Assembly: GCA_049724395.1 (NCBI GenBank)
Contig: JAUGWO010000016.1
Span: forward strand, 1-64,000
Direction of reading: 5' to 3'
Length of the DNA stretch: 64,000 bases
Source: Spongospora subterranea f. sp. subterranea
Taxonomy: Eukaryota; Endomyxa: Phytomyxea; Phytomyxea; Plasmodiophorida
Shown here: piece after piece, positions 31,432 to 44,410 of the stretch
Layout of the letters: each line of letters begins with the position of its first letter
Numbering within the stretch: position 1 is the first letter of the stretch
Translations under genes and position numbers: made by a program
Notes under the pieces: model-generated
The model's input: the letters and a program-made list of their open reading frames with translations, nothing else
Database searches by the model: none
What the model was told of the DNA's origin: nothing

Positions 31432-34400
31432 CTAACAATCAGGAGGTGATGCTGTTTGCGTCACACATGGGAACGCTCGCTGCACAGCTTCAGCAAGCGC
31501 TCCAGCGGATAATTGTAAAGGCAACCTTGAGTACTGACGATTGATCAACTGCTCAGCTCTTCGCAAAGTGGAATATGCAGCGATTGCGTTCTGCGATGAT
31601 CCACTTATCAAAGAGGAACCAATCCATTGAGTCGCAAGAGAAGAGCCTTGCATACTAGCTTTTTGATACCAAAGCAATGCTGTAGATGTGCCAACTGGAA
31701 AAACGAATCAGATTGATGACACAGAATAAATACTGCAATCTACCTGAAATCCATCCACTTTCAATTGCATTGGCGACAAGAATCACTGCCGGAATATTCC
31801 CTGTTTCGGCTGCCATAACGTAATGTCTCCACGCTAACCGAATGTCGCTGCCGTCCTGGTTCAGGATGTTATCACCAGAAGAAACATGGTAGTCGTCCTC
31901 TTCAACCAGTTGACTCCGCAAAAATTCCAAGACATCAACCTTGGGATCAGGAAACCAAGCTAAATGTGAAGATCCTAACATTTCCAAAATCGTCCTTGTT
32001 ATAGCGGTGGTGTCTTTGGATTTACCGCTTTTATCGCATTTGAGAATTGATATTGTTGAAGGCTGATCTTGCAGTGAGTATATGCCAGAAAGGAAAGCGA
32101 ATGAGCGTTCATTTCTGGCAATGCGGATTACGTCATTAATTCTACCAACCATATCTGGATGAACCTCAAACAAGACTGCGAGTTTCGACGATGCTTCTGG
32201 ATGATGAAGCTCATCAGCTTTCCTCAAGGAAAGCGCTGCACTCATCCAACAAAGTCTCTCTTCGTAGATTTCTGCCAAAGCCATGCATGCAGTCGGTTCC
32301 CCATTCGCAGCTGCCTTTGCATACCAGTATGTTGCCCATGCTGGCCAAGGTTCGTCACTGACGCCCAACCCGCCGACCTGGTATAGATGGCCAACAAGTG
32401 TTTGAGCCACTGGAGAGCCACGCCCAGCCGCAATCTATCAAAAATGTTAGATCCCTTCTTTCACGACAACCATAAACCGACCTGTAAAAACCTAACAGCA
32501 AGGCAAACATTCGGCATTACGCAATCTGCAAAAAGATACTGGATCCCAGCGCTAACAAGCCGCTGTGGATCAGTATAGATAGCTGGATGGCGTTGCATCA
32601 TTAGTCGTTTTCGATCGTCGATAGATTTGCTGTTGTCGATATCGCATGGCACATTGACGTTCCCTACCATCTCCAGGATTACTGAATAAACGTTGAGGTC
32701 TTTTTTGCGTGATACTTGAGATTTTTTGTTCAGAAGCGTTCTCAGACAAGCAAATATTTCTAACCGGCGCTGCTTCAAGAACGCCGTCTCAGCAGACTTT
32801 ACTTGATCTCGCACCAATGCATTAACTGACGACTGGAGATTCAAGCAAGATCTGGTTGCATGTCCTGGGGCGGCAACCTTGGCCCATGCAAGAGAATATG
32901 AAAGCGACAAGTTTGATGTCTGTGGCGACTGAAATGCCGATATAGAATGCAAAGTTACTAGAAGAGATAGTGCTCTGCGATTGCCAAGGCTTGCAGCAAC
33001 CGTCAAGTAGTGACGCGCGGATATCCAGTCGACTGGCGTTCCTTGCCCAACGCAAAAACAAAGAGCTAAATCCACGCATGCCAAAGCGTTCCCTTGCTGA
33101 GCAGCTTTAGTTATCCAAGATACTCCGCTTTCATATTCACGATCCAACAGCAAAGCTTTTCCGAAAAGGTATTGGCCTTGCGAATCTCCCAACGTTGCTG
33201 CCTGTTTCAGCAGTCGATCTTTTTCTGGTTTTTCCGCAATTTTTGAAGAGAGTATTAATGCCCAAGGTCGATCTCCAAGTTCCGAAATGGCAGCTATGGT
33301 TGTTCTCACTTTGCTTGAAACTGATAAAGGTCGCTGCGCGAAGACCCACTCCATCGATTTGCGGTGGCCTTGAAAAGCTGCGGCTTCATAAAATGATCTT
33401 GCTAAGTCGCCCTCTCCAGCAAGTGCACATTCAGTCGCGCTCAAAAACTGGCCATGAATGTCGTTATTTGCGGCTGCTTTTTCAAACCATTGACGAGCAA
33501 GGTTGGGGTTTGCAGGACAAACGCTCTGCCCGTGGAGGATTCTTTCGCCGAACAAAGACTGAGCTCAATAAGAAAATTGATGTCCCATATTCAAATGTCA
33601 AGACCAACCTGAGCTCTTGGGTGTCCTCTGGATGCACTTTGTCGTAGTACTCTTTCAATCAACACGTCGGAAGGGTCGCTGACAATTGTCAGCCATTGAG
33701 CTGCTACGGGATTTGAGAAAGCAAACTGGCTTAATTGAAGCCTCAACTTTTCTTCAATGGGCAGTTTCGCAGCATGTGAACGAGACGCCAATTCTATTGC
33801 AGCAAGTTGATGACCAAGGCGTGCAGCACGTTGCAAATACTTTTTGGCTTCGTCATTATCGTCGGTATATCGGGATGCCAGCAGATAAAAAGCATCTGCG
33901 TGGCCGCAATCTGCAGCTTCTATTAACAAAGATTTGGCTCGCGGAAAGACAAACTCGAGATTGATTTCCGAGACCAGCCTCATACACTAATGCAAGAGAA
34001 ACCATGGCGTAAGTGTTTCCACCTCTCACGCTTCGCTTCAACCACTTCTTTCCTTCTTTAAAATCTTGCTGCCAAGTCGTTGAGGTAGAGGGCGTATCAA
34101 ACGAACATAGTGCCAAACTGAATTGTGCACTGGCATCACCTGCAATTGCTTGGGCATTCAGCTCAGGAAGCGTCAATGTCGACATTGCTACGCTTTCTAA
34201 AAAAGAAGGACAGCAACGGTGGCCATCTCTGTTACCAATTCTTCTTAACCATATTTCACGACGAGGGTGCATTTTGCAAGTCGCTAATTCGCGCTGTGAT
34301 TCAAGATCGCCTCCGTCAGCTGCACGTTCGAGCCATTCAGACCATGTTTTGCTATCATTGTTTTCTTGCAACGCATTATGAGCCATCCATCTTTGGGCTC

Positions 34401-36959
34401 TGTTGCACCAATAAGTCATACCATCAAAGATAAGGGAGCAATTTGCACCTACTTTGGGACTCCTAAGTTAGCAGCATTGCGAATGAGTGCTTCCTGTTCA
34501 CCAATGCTGTCTTTACGCAAACCCAACTCAAAAAGTGCTGCTTGATGTCCCAAATCTGCTGCTCGTTGTAGTAAAGCGTTGGATTTGACGGCCGAATTTG
34601 CCCTCAACGATTGTAAATATACACCATGAGGCGACTTCAACTTAGCAGCACAATCTAGCCAAAAGTCCAGTTCTTCTCCTACGACGTTCTTCGCAACTTC
34701 TAAAGCAGCAGGAACGCAGCCCGAAGCAGCAGCAAGCTTGAAGTATCGTACAGGTGTTTCACAGTTGGAGTCTTCTGCCAATCCTTTCTGCAATAATCGA
34801 CCATACAGGAACTGCGCTTCCGGCACTCCATGTATGGCCGCTTGATTGGCCAAGTAAACTCCATGGAACGCCATCGCCTGCAAAGTCTACTTAACCGAAG
34901 TGCTCAAATGATGGCGTTTCTTCATACCTGATCTCCTGAAGATACTATTGGATGAATCGAATGGGTAAACAGGTGTTCGTCTGTAAGCAAAGCAGCCATC
35001 ATGTATTGAGCTCGAGGATCGCTATTTTCCACCCCAAGTGACAAATACTTCATAGCATCATCTAGGCGCCGGACTTGAGGCTGCAGATTGTAACTTGCCA
35101 GAAAGTATCGGGATTCCAAATGCCCAGCATGAGCGCATCGGTCTATTTGCTTATAAGCAGCTTCAAAGTCGTGAACGGATGCAAAATTTTTCAATCTGTG
35201 CATAGCAGCTGCTGCCTTGGCGTCAATGATACCATTTTCAGCGGCTTGATCCAGATACACCAGTCCATCTAAATCCTTTAGGTTCAAAGAAGCCTTTTCA
35301 ACGTTAGTTAAACGCAAAAGAAGGTTGCCGAGCTCCAGTTGTGCAGGGGAATATCCATGATCAGCTGCCAACTTTAACCAGCTTGTAACTGTAGCAATCT
35401 CTGATAAATCGGCATGTTTTCCTTGTTTAAGAAGCAGATACAACCGATATTGAGCTTCGACATCAGCCTGCGCGCTAGCTTTTCTATACCAATGAAAGGC
35501 TTTTTGTTCATTTACTGACCCATCGATCACGCCTTCTTCAAATGCTTTTCCAAGCTCAGTCTGCGCCTGTGCATACCCGAGAGTGGCAGCTTGTTTAAGC
35601 CACGATATTGCTCTGACAGGATCTTCTGATATGGTCATACGATAAGCGAGTACCTGCGCCGTTGGCTGACCTAACTGAGCTGCCCTGATAATGAACGAAA
35701 GTGCTTTCAATTGTTCATCCATGTTAGACGTCAAGAGCCATTGAGCGAAGCTTAGAAGTACTACAGGGTCGCAATCTGGATCTTCCACTGCAAGCTCAAA
35801 CCATTGCTGAAGTTCTGTTAAATTGCCATCAACAGGTTGTTCTTGGCTCGAATGATAAAAGTGCATGGCTAGTTTGGCTTGAGCTTCCTGTAATCCTGAC
35901 TTTGCAGCGCTACGTAGTAGGTCCAAAGCAATATCAGTGTCCGTCTCGAACTGATCGCACCCAAGAGCGAATTGAGCTTGCCTCCTTATATCCTCGTTGC
36001 CAAGCTGAATAGCGGCATTAAAAAGCTCTATAGCTCGCTTGCGGTTGTCAGATAAAATTATGTTGCCCAAGTGGAGCATTGCTGATGGGTCTCGGTCCTC
36101 AACAGCTCTTTCGAACCACACCAAGGCTTGCTCACGGCTACGCTTAAACCCCTCGGCCAGTTTCTAGAAGTACCGCTACTTCGGTAACTGCAGGAACGTG
36201 TCCATGATCTGCGGCTCGTTTGAACCAGAGAAACGCTTCATTGGGTTCGTTTGCAGTAAGTCCCATTTGGAATTCAGCCGACGCAAATCCTTGCTCAGCA
36301 CATTGCCGAACAAGTGAACGAGCTTCATCCATCTTTTCCTGCACTTTGGTATTGAGGAGAAATTCCGCTAAAGAAAATTTCTCTGAAACTTTTCCAGAGC
36401 CAGCTGCTCTCCTGAATAAAGGTTCAAATTGCAAAAAATGCTCCTTGTTGAATTTTTCGTCCGCATGCAGTAATTGTAGTATTCTGAGTAAATCCGACCA
36501 AGCTGGATTATAATCTCCCAGAACCGCAAGACCATACCATTCGGCAGCTTGCTTCAGGTCAGGTTCATTGAGCAAGAAACCAGTTTCGTTCAGCAACCCC
36601 AGCTGCCTTGCCGCGATCGCCGATCCTTTTATAGCAGAACAAGCGTAACAAGGACACACCTTTGATGATGTGGCACTATTGCTGTGCGATTCAGACCGAA
36701 CATTTGAAAGAATGTACGCGACCGAGATGCGCATGGCGCCAGATGAGCCGTCAATCATCAGAGGGGGATCCATCTGGCAAGCTAACGATTTGATGCCCCC
36801 AGAACTTCGGAAGCTTTCTCTTTGCTCACTATTGAGCCTGTCATCGTCCAGAATGGAACTATCTAGAGCCGTATTGGCCACCGCATCTTCACTCCTCCCA
36901 ACCTCGACATCATTTCCTGGGGCCTCGACTTCCCCCTCGCCTCGTAAGTCCCCTTCCAT
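31432..36959 (-). CDS. Very large Sel1-like repeat protein (about 1,750 residues)
   Basis: Starts MEGDLRGEGEVEAPGNDVEV at 36959 and runs through at least seven exons. Introns fit at 34927-34878, 34452-34400, 33608-33559, 32481-32435 and about 31740-31690. Most of the length is Sel1-like helical repeats (pattern A-x2-LG-x8-G-x4-A-x2-W-x2-AA-x2-G), for example SWLKQAATLGYAQAQTELGK and FHWYRKASAQADVEAQYRLY, more than twenty by eye. Sel1 repeats are protein-binding scaffolds. In fungi they occur in ER-degradation adaptors (Hrd3) and in Chs4/Skt5, which activates chitin synthase, so the adjacent chitin synthase is suggestive but not proof. The frame slips at a CCCC run (36149-36152) and again near 33,941-33,960. 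Dropping one base restores repeat spacing at both, so call errors are likely. Confidence 0.85.
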
Positions 36960-38152
36960 ATGCGATAATAAATCAATGGCAATAGCGATATATCAGCCTA
37001 AAAGGTTCCCGATCCATTAATATAATAATCTTTGCAGTCGCGACGAAAGCGATAAAATATCTCGTGAGTCGACACAGTGGTAACGTTGCCCCCATCCACC
37101 GTGTGTGTCTGCGAAACCACGTGGTCCTGCCCACCGTTCATGGGTAGAAACAACATGGTTGGAGACGGTTTGCGAATGGGCAGCGTGTCGATCCGAATAG
37201 GCCCCAGGCGTTTCTAGTTATTCAACCTTCTTCTCAGGAGCTTTTGGAAACTCTTGATAGAGCGCCTAGGCTATCTTATTCAGAACAAGATGACTAGTTG
37301 AGGATGAAGCTGCCAATCAATTTCATCGCACGGATGAGATCAACGACTGATGATCAGTGGTGAATAAATTCAGCCATCGGCACGACTTCAACGCGTGAGT
37401 GTTTTGCCTGGTTTTCTCAGTCAGGCTTTCTGGTCGGCGCGCCGATAAACTTGTGCATGAACATTCGAAGCTTCGCATAAACTGAGTCGGATCGACCTGC
37501 ACATCAAAATCAACGTCTTTTGATGAATTCGTGGATACGACGACTTCATTACGCAAATTTATCATCGACAAATTCAGTGATTTGACTGAATGTGAGCAGG
37601 TTGCCACGAAAACCGCCTTCAAAATCAAAGCGCCTAGGTGTTCTATCAAACGTTGAATTTGACCGAACTTTAGTGGTCTGGAACTAATACAATGCAACGT
37701 CTTGGCGTTTTATCCTACCCATTCGTCTGAGAAAACGACCACGGTAGGCTCATAATCGGCCTAAGACGGAAGGTGGGTAGAGTAGACGGTTGACGGGTGA
37801 TGAGCGTTGATGTTGGGGCAACACGGCGCATGGCTCCTCTGGCAGCTGCCCAGGTAATCATTAGCCACATGTTTATCTCGGGGTGAACACCGACGATAAA
37901 AAACAATTATAATATAGCAAGACGTTGAGACGCCTGTTGCGATCTTCAAACGTGTGGACAATTCATCCTCTTTATTTTTCGGACGTGACACGATCGAAAT
38001 CCTGCACCAGATTTCACTGCGCATGAAGCCGATTGATGTGGCGGAATGAAAGTTTGTCAATCAATCACGAAAATTTCCTGTCATTGTCACGGACTGTGAA
38101 TTATCTGATTAATCATTTTTAGATTGAGCTGTTTCATTCAGGACCTCTATCG
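36960..38152. other. About 1.2 kb without a firm gene
   Basis: A minus-strand frame at 37323-37697 (124 codons, including SVKSLNLSMINLRNEVVV and VDFDVQVDPTQFMRSF) has protein-like composition, and a second frame over part of the same bases is also open. I recognise neither. The rest is probably promoter sequence for the divergent flanking genes. Confidence 0.4.
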
Positions 38153-39402
38153 ATGTCGGAACTGCTAAGATCGGTAGCTAGTAAACAGCATAATAATTCC
38201 GCTCTTCGGCGGCCCGAACTTGGTAGAACTAGCATCGATCCAGATCAAGTATTTTGGTTTGATGACGGGAATGAATCTGGTACTGAAGGATTGATGGTTA
38301 GGTTGACCTATGTGATTCACATTCCCGATGTTTTTCCTGCCGTAACCGCAGTGCTTTATTGGTTGACGACGTTGTCATCACGCAAAGAATAACCAGTGCC
38401 GCTTTACATCGTGCTGGATACCACTGCGATCTGGCAAGCAATGGTAAAGAAGCGGCAATGCTGGCCAAAGAGAATATATATCAGGTCATTTTAATGGATG
38501 TGCAATTACCGGTCATGAACGGTGTCGATGCCACCATGCTCATCCGACAGAATGAAAAGGAGCACGATCGTCCGCATACCATTATCTACGGGTTGACCTC
38601 CAGTTGCAGCGATTTCGATCTGACCAGATACAACGAAGCCGGAATGGACGGATGTGTGGAGAAAGGCAGTATTGTGTCGAGAGCGATGCATGAAGCACTG
38701 GCCGTGACCAAACAGAATCCGGATGATTTCGTGTTCATCAACTCCAGAAACGTTCAGAGCATCAAGAGAAGATGTCATTTCGAGCTAGATTCGCTCCCTG
38801 CTGTTTTCAACGATATGGAAGACGAGAAAGAACAACGGACACAGAACTTGAAAACGCTATCATGTTCTTTATCTGTGGAAAATGGAAACCCGACTGACAC
38901 AAGGTCTTCAAGACTGCAGCAAAGAGCATTACTTGTTGATGACCTGAAAATTACTCAAAAAATTACCGCGTCAGCATTAGAACGATCCGGATTCGCTTGC
39001 GATATGGCGCCAGACGGAGAGACAGCGGTTCAACTAGCGTGCCAGAACGTCTATTCAGTTGTTCTTATGGATGTCCAGGTTCGTCGTCACGAATTTTTCT
39101 GTGTCGTTTGGTAAACGCTCATATCTTTTCTTCAGCTCCCTGTTCTCGATGGTTGCGAGGCCACGAAAAGGATTAGGAATTTTGAACGCCAAGCCAAACG
39201 TGTTCCCACGATAGTTTTTGGGTTAACTGCCAGCTGTAGCGAATCGGATCTGAAGCGGTATAGCGAGTCCGGAATGAATGGTTGCATCGAGAAAGGATGC
39301 GTCGTATCACGTGCGATGCATGAAGCTCTTGCCATGCACATTCAAGACCCCTCGCAATTTCTCTTTATCGATGCCCAGAATGTCCATATTGGAATCCGAT
39401 AG
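38153..39402 (+). CDS. Tandem response-regulator receiver protein (two REC domains)
   Basis: Exons 38153-38301, 38352-39078 and 39136-39402 give 380 residues. Introns are 50 and 57 nt. Two receiver domains follow a short N-terminus. REC1: LLVDD, phosphoacceptor in VILMDVQLPVMNG, then YGLTSSCSD and the conserved Lys in GCVEKGSIVSRAMHEAL. REC2: LLVDDLKITQ, VVLMDVQLPVLDG, FGLTASCSESD and GCIEKGCVVSRAMHEAL. The two are clearly duplicates of one another. There is no kinase, DNA-binding or enzymatic output domain, so it would act by accepting phosphate, as a sink or shuttle in a phosphorelay. The second intron splits REC2 just before LPVLDG. The partner kinase is not in the window. Confidence 0.9.
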
Positions 39403-39669
39403 ATTCGTATTCGTAGCGATTTGCATGTAAATAAATTCCTTATTTGTTAATAATACTACTAACACTCTCAAATGAAAACCAGAGCATTATCGAATTCTCT
39501 TCATCCAGGCTCCTACTTTCAATATCGGACTTCACTAAACCCATTTCGAAGCTGTGCCCCAGCAATGTTCGTCATTTTTCTTTCTGTACCGAAACTGAGA
39601 TCATATTGACATAATATATTAAATATTAATCAAAACCAAAGATTCTGGTAGATATAAACGATGCCGGTA

Positions 39670-41860
39670 TTACAATAAGGCTTCGATTTTGCTGACAAGC
39701 CCTTGAGCAGTGGTTCCAACTTCACCATCACGCTTAGCAAGCTGTGCAATCTTCTGAAGGATAGATGTAGTGATAATCGCTTGGCAGCCGTCGCAGATTT
39801 CCGTTCTGACGCCAAATTAATACAAACTGGTATGATTTCGTTTGTGACAATCCAGACCTTTCGTCCCGAGCAATGTCACACGCGGTTAACATCGGTTGTG
39901 TCCTAGTCGTGCGAATTACATTGGAGTAACACAGCATGAGCATTGAAAGACTATTCAACGATGTTCGAACATGATCTTCAAACCGACTGGCTAAAAGCGC
40001 ATCAATAATACGAAGAAGCAATGGACATAGCTGCAAAGTTAATGCTCCGCCACTGAATCGCCGCTCAGTTGCTGCTAAAAAATCGGATGCAACCGAATTA
40101 TCTTGCATACGAATAATTGACTGTAGTGCTTCCTGAATTCTACCTTGCGACCACAGCGAATCTATACATAAACATAAGCAAATCGGTATGAATTCGAGCA
40201 GCAATCTCACTAAGAAGCTTCAGTTGATTCATTCGAAAATTTAAAGCCAATACGACTGTGTCGTGATCAGCTAATAACATCAAAGACGCTTCCGCAGCTG
40301 ATATCACGTTTTCCGAGAGTGGGTCGGCCAGTAAGTTATCATTGCTTCGACGATCCCTCGATAGACATTTTGGAACTTCGTCGTCTTTCTTCGCTTTCTC
40401 TGGTTCAGAAAAAGCTCGAGATCCATCCAACTTGCTATGGCGTTGCGCAAAAGAGAGGTCTGGTCCCGACGTTGTTGGCGCAAAACGCACAGCGTCCGAT
40501 ATATCCTCATCGCGGTTGTGATGATGCTCAGATATACTCGGCCGATCCGAGGTACTGGTTGCAGACCATCTGGCAGAAGATGTGTTCTCCTTGCTACATT
40601 TCGCTAGTTTTGACCCGAACCGCAGCTCCGACTAAGCAGCAATTAGTTGAAATTTATCTGGATCAGGAACTTACTGGTACTGCAATCGAATGAATGGATA
40701 CAACCGTCCCTTGAACGGAAACTGAGACGATGGAGGGATCCTTGTTTACGGTTTCATATTCTTTGAAGCATATATCAGCAAGACATGCTAAAGATGTTTG
40801 TACATTTTCGGCCAGGCATCTGATAGGAGGATCATCGGCAGCAACAATCTGAAAGAAATTGTTATCGTAAAAACAACACTATGAGGCGTGAACAGGCTAC
40901 ATTCAATGCCATATCGTTTGCTGTAAGAATGGCGTCACCTGATCCGTTGAACACCAGCGCCTTAATCGGATCCGAAATATCAAAATCAACAAATGGACTA
41001 ATTTCTTGATCCCATATTTCGACGATTTCAAGTCTACCGGTTTCTGACCCGATCGCAAAAACCATATCGTTAGGATGAAAAGCTATAGAAAACTAACACA
41101 ACCGCGATCGCCAGCTGGTAACTCTCCTAACAGTTTGCAAGCAGTAAGATTCCACAACTGCAGTGCGAGTCAATTCCGGATTTGCAACTTTAAGGTCAAT
41201 ATTACCTTGATAGAACCCATGGCGTCGCCGACAGCAATGTATTGCCCATCAGGGCTATGTTTTAGTACGGAAATGGCGCATGAGTTGCCGGGGTATGTTG
41301 CAATCTTCTTCTTGTGGCGAGAGCTCCATATCTGAGGCATTCTGATGAATAATAACCCTGTTTGTCGCATTTACCAGAAGTTACCTCGAGTTTTCCTGTA
41401 GCAGAGCCAGAAGCGAAATAGTCTCCAAATGGGTGTGGATCAATGGTCGTTGTTGACCTGTCCTGACCACCTATTGCCCTCCTCAACGCTGCATTCATCT
41501 GTTGAAATGCAGAAATATATGACAATACATCGAGAAGTCACCTCCTCCATGATTCAGATCCCATATACGAATCGTACCGTCACGACAGCTAGATATTAGT
41601 ACGTCTTCAGTTGGGGTAAACCTAACGCACTCTACACCCGAAGAATGTCCTTTCAAACTCTAAGCGATGTATCAGGTTTAGACGAAATGTGAACTCAAAT
41701 AAGGTTGACGAAACTAGCAGAGGTCGAGGGGAGTCAAGTTTCCAGACGTTTACTGTGCGGTCGTCGGAACCAGTAGCAAGAACTTCCGAAGAAAAACGCC
41801 CAATATGAGCACAGTTGACAGTGTCTCCATGTGCAAAATACTCCCCTGCAAGAAGATCGT
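39670..41860 (-). CDS. KATNB1: Katanin p80 regulatory subunit (WD40 + con80)
   Basis: From 41860 downward come WD40 repeats: VNCAHIGRFSSEVLATGSDD with RTVNVWKLD; SSGVECVRFTPTEDVLISSC with TIRIWDL; TTTIDPHPFGDYFASGS; and ISVLKHSPDGQYIAVGDAMG. Then SDPIKALVFNGSGDAIL, a charged linker (about 40500-40850), and the C-terminal con80 domain: GRIQEALQSIIRMQDNSVAS, LTLQLCPLLLRIIDALLASR, DIARDER joined to TEICDGCQAIITTSILQKI. The con80 domain binds the katanin p60 ATPase. The complex severs microtubules at basal bodies and spindles and is needed for flagellar function. Several short introns interrupt it, including 39857-39806 (52 nt). The first coding exon upstream of 41860 was not located. Confidence 0.88.
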
Positions 41861-43353
41861 TGACATGTGACTTAGGCTATATGAGCGCAACACCGACGGA
41901 TTTTGGCTATTTGGATATCTTGTACTGCGCCTTCATGATCTTCGTGGACATAGGGTCCAGCCAAAGGCATGAATGTTGTTGAACCCTGAGCTACCTCGAT
42001 GGACCGACAGGCAATAGTTATGGGAATCTGGGAATCACTTTATCGGTTACTCCATATCTGAACACAAATCGAGGTCGACGACACGGGGGCAGCCTCCTTT
42101 AACTCACCTTAGATACACTATTACGTACACACCTTTAGTTGGCAAAAATTCGAGATCACCAGGCGTGCGACCGCCCTGGGATCTGACCTGCAATGCTACT
42201 GGTAAACCACATTGATTTTCACATGAACTAATCGACACCGTTTCGAATAATATTTGACCTCTTATGGAGATCAATGGCCCAGTCGTTGAGCCGATGCTCT
42301 CTTGAAACGTGTAGTCTCATGTGCGAATGCAATCATGTTACCCCACGTTGCATCAGCGGCACGTACCACAACGTGCAACGCGAGCAAGTGCGATTTCGGT
42401 TTGCTGCACTGTGTTTCACAGAGGAATCAATCCGCTCGTATCTTCTTGAATCGGGCCCATTCCACAATAAGGATCGGTCCGGCTTTCGCGACAGCAAGTC
42501 ATGAACTGGATGGGGACGTCCAAGAACCGGATCCAGAAGCGCAAAGCGACGGCAGCCAACATGCAACGGTACTGCTCGTCGTCGGTGTATTTCTATTTAG
42601 ATAAATCTAATATTGCTGATAGGCAATTCTTTGTCAAGCGGAAAATGGAGAATATTGGAGGCCATGAGCGTAATCCCATTTTTTGGCTATGGCTTTTCGT
42701 TTTACCTACAGAACTGCGTAGAAAAAAGCGATATCGGGAATGACTTACAAAACATGTCTGAATCCGGAAACTACAATCTTTTCGATTTGCACCGGGTTCC
42801 ATCCGCTCGTACTAGCAGAACAAATGCAGGAGGTATCAGCAGAGCGCTTTTTGTAACCCAAAATGATTATACCTAAACATAGAAGTACCAAACTCATCGG
42901 AACGTGGAAACGTCCCGTATAGCGGGTATGCTCCTTCGCAGCCATATCTCACAGAACAAGACGTTGGGAAGAAGGTATTATTTATACCAAATGGCAAAAC
43001 ATCAGCTCGCGCGCCTTTATCAAGGAACATTGATCCATGCAAAGAATATCGACAAGAACCACTATTGTATCAGCAAAATCGAGGACGATATGGAAATGGC
43101 GAAACGATGAATTTGCCAGAACGATATGATGACGGTTTGGTACATGAGCCATTGCGGTCTTTTGCAAGTCTTTATTAAACTTCCTTCAGACTGGCCATCG
43201 GTCAGATAGTCCAGAGCAGGATGCTTTCGAGAACGTTTTCATCGACCCGGACCTTCAGTTAAATTCGTGTCGTTACCGGTTGGCCTATCTAACTTATTTT
43301 AAGGCAACCATGCCAAGACCGACGATCAAGGTCTCCTTCTCGTTGGATTTCAG
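41861..43353. other. About 1.5 kb without a supported gene
   Basis: Should contain the first exon of katanin p80 (minus) and the start of the next plus-strand gene, but neither could be fixed. A minus-strand frame near 41,880-41,980 (MPLAGPYVHEDHEGAV) is one candidate. Other frames are short and overlap. Confidence 0.4.
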
Positions 43354-44249
43354 GAGGTCTGTCGTGTAAGGCGCATACCGAGCTGATCACTGAAAACTTT
43401 CCAAATTCGTTCGGGACATGTTGTAAACACGCGACGGAATCGCTGCGACATCGAATAGATGAGCTTCAAAATGCTGTTAGAACTCAGCAGGTATTGTATA
43501 AGTTTGATCTGAAATCCTCAGTTTTGATCATGACTTATCGTAGCTAGAAATCCAGAGGTTAACTACGTTAACGCGGCAATTCCAAATTGACGCAGAATCA
43601 ATCCACCCGGTAACGGCGACACCTTCATCAGACTTGGTTTCTCACCGCCGTAATGAAAGCTTCGATTCCAGTTATGTTATTCAGCAAGCTCATATTACTT
43701 ATACTCACTCCCGTATAGACAAAAGAATGTTCGAGAAAACAGAAATTTCCTCAAGCAAAGGTATGCCAGGACATTTACTGATCGGTCGACATAATCTCAA
43801 TATGCTGGAAGACTTTCAAGTTAGAAACGTTCAAAATTGTTTCAGAATTCTGACAGAGTTACAGGAAAGTAACCAGATAGTAGAAAATAGTTTTGGACGC
43901 CACAGAGAAGTTCCTCCGTCCCAAATAACAATCAACATTTGTACTGGGCCAGTTGCATGCAATGCAGATTTCCGTAACGCATTGCCATCCCGGCGAAGAC
44001 AGCCGCTGGCTCCGTTTGGCGGTTATGGTACGAAAATGATCCATCAATGTTGGAATATTATTTCAAATTTCGAACTCAGATCAAGCAACAAAATCAGCCA
44101 GCCCTACCGGTCCAACATCGGTAAGGACTCATGTTAATTGGAACCCATTGTTCAATCTCGGCAATAGAGCCTCATTGACGCAGGAATTGTATGGGCCCAG
44201 GATGCGGTACGGACTCGAGGCTATCAATGCGGTCTGTCTTCCTCTTTAA
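43354..44249 (+). CDS. Unrecognised spliced gene with short coiled coil, 5' end missing
   Basis: Three segments join in frame with good splice signals: 43354-43490, 43544-44120 and 44170-44249. Introns are 53 and 49 nt. The first contains CCKHATESLRHRIDELQNAV running into LEIQRLTTLTRQFQID, which looks like a short coiled coil. The rest is polar, with QVRNVQNCFRILTELQES and a Cys/Arg-rich C-terminal part. No family recognised. At least one upstream exon is needed, since the first segment begins at an AG acceptor with no Met. Confidence 0.5.
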
Positions 44250-44410
44250 TACAATTGAAAGAAGGAAGAGATCTGAATACCGGCCAACGCCAGCAAATTA
44301 TGCATGGCTCACCCAGAATTGAGGAGGTCGATTAGTAAACGTCTACCTTTAAAATAAATGTTGTTTTACAATGTGCCATCTCTGGAAATATCGATTTGAT
44401 TGAATTAAAT

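Noticed and set aside
33195-33647. 150-codon plus frame opposite the Sel1 gene
   Set aside because: Antisense shadow; the Sel1 repeats are on the minus strand.
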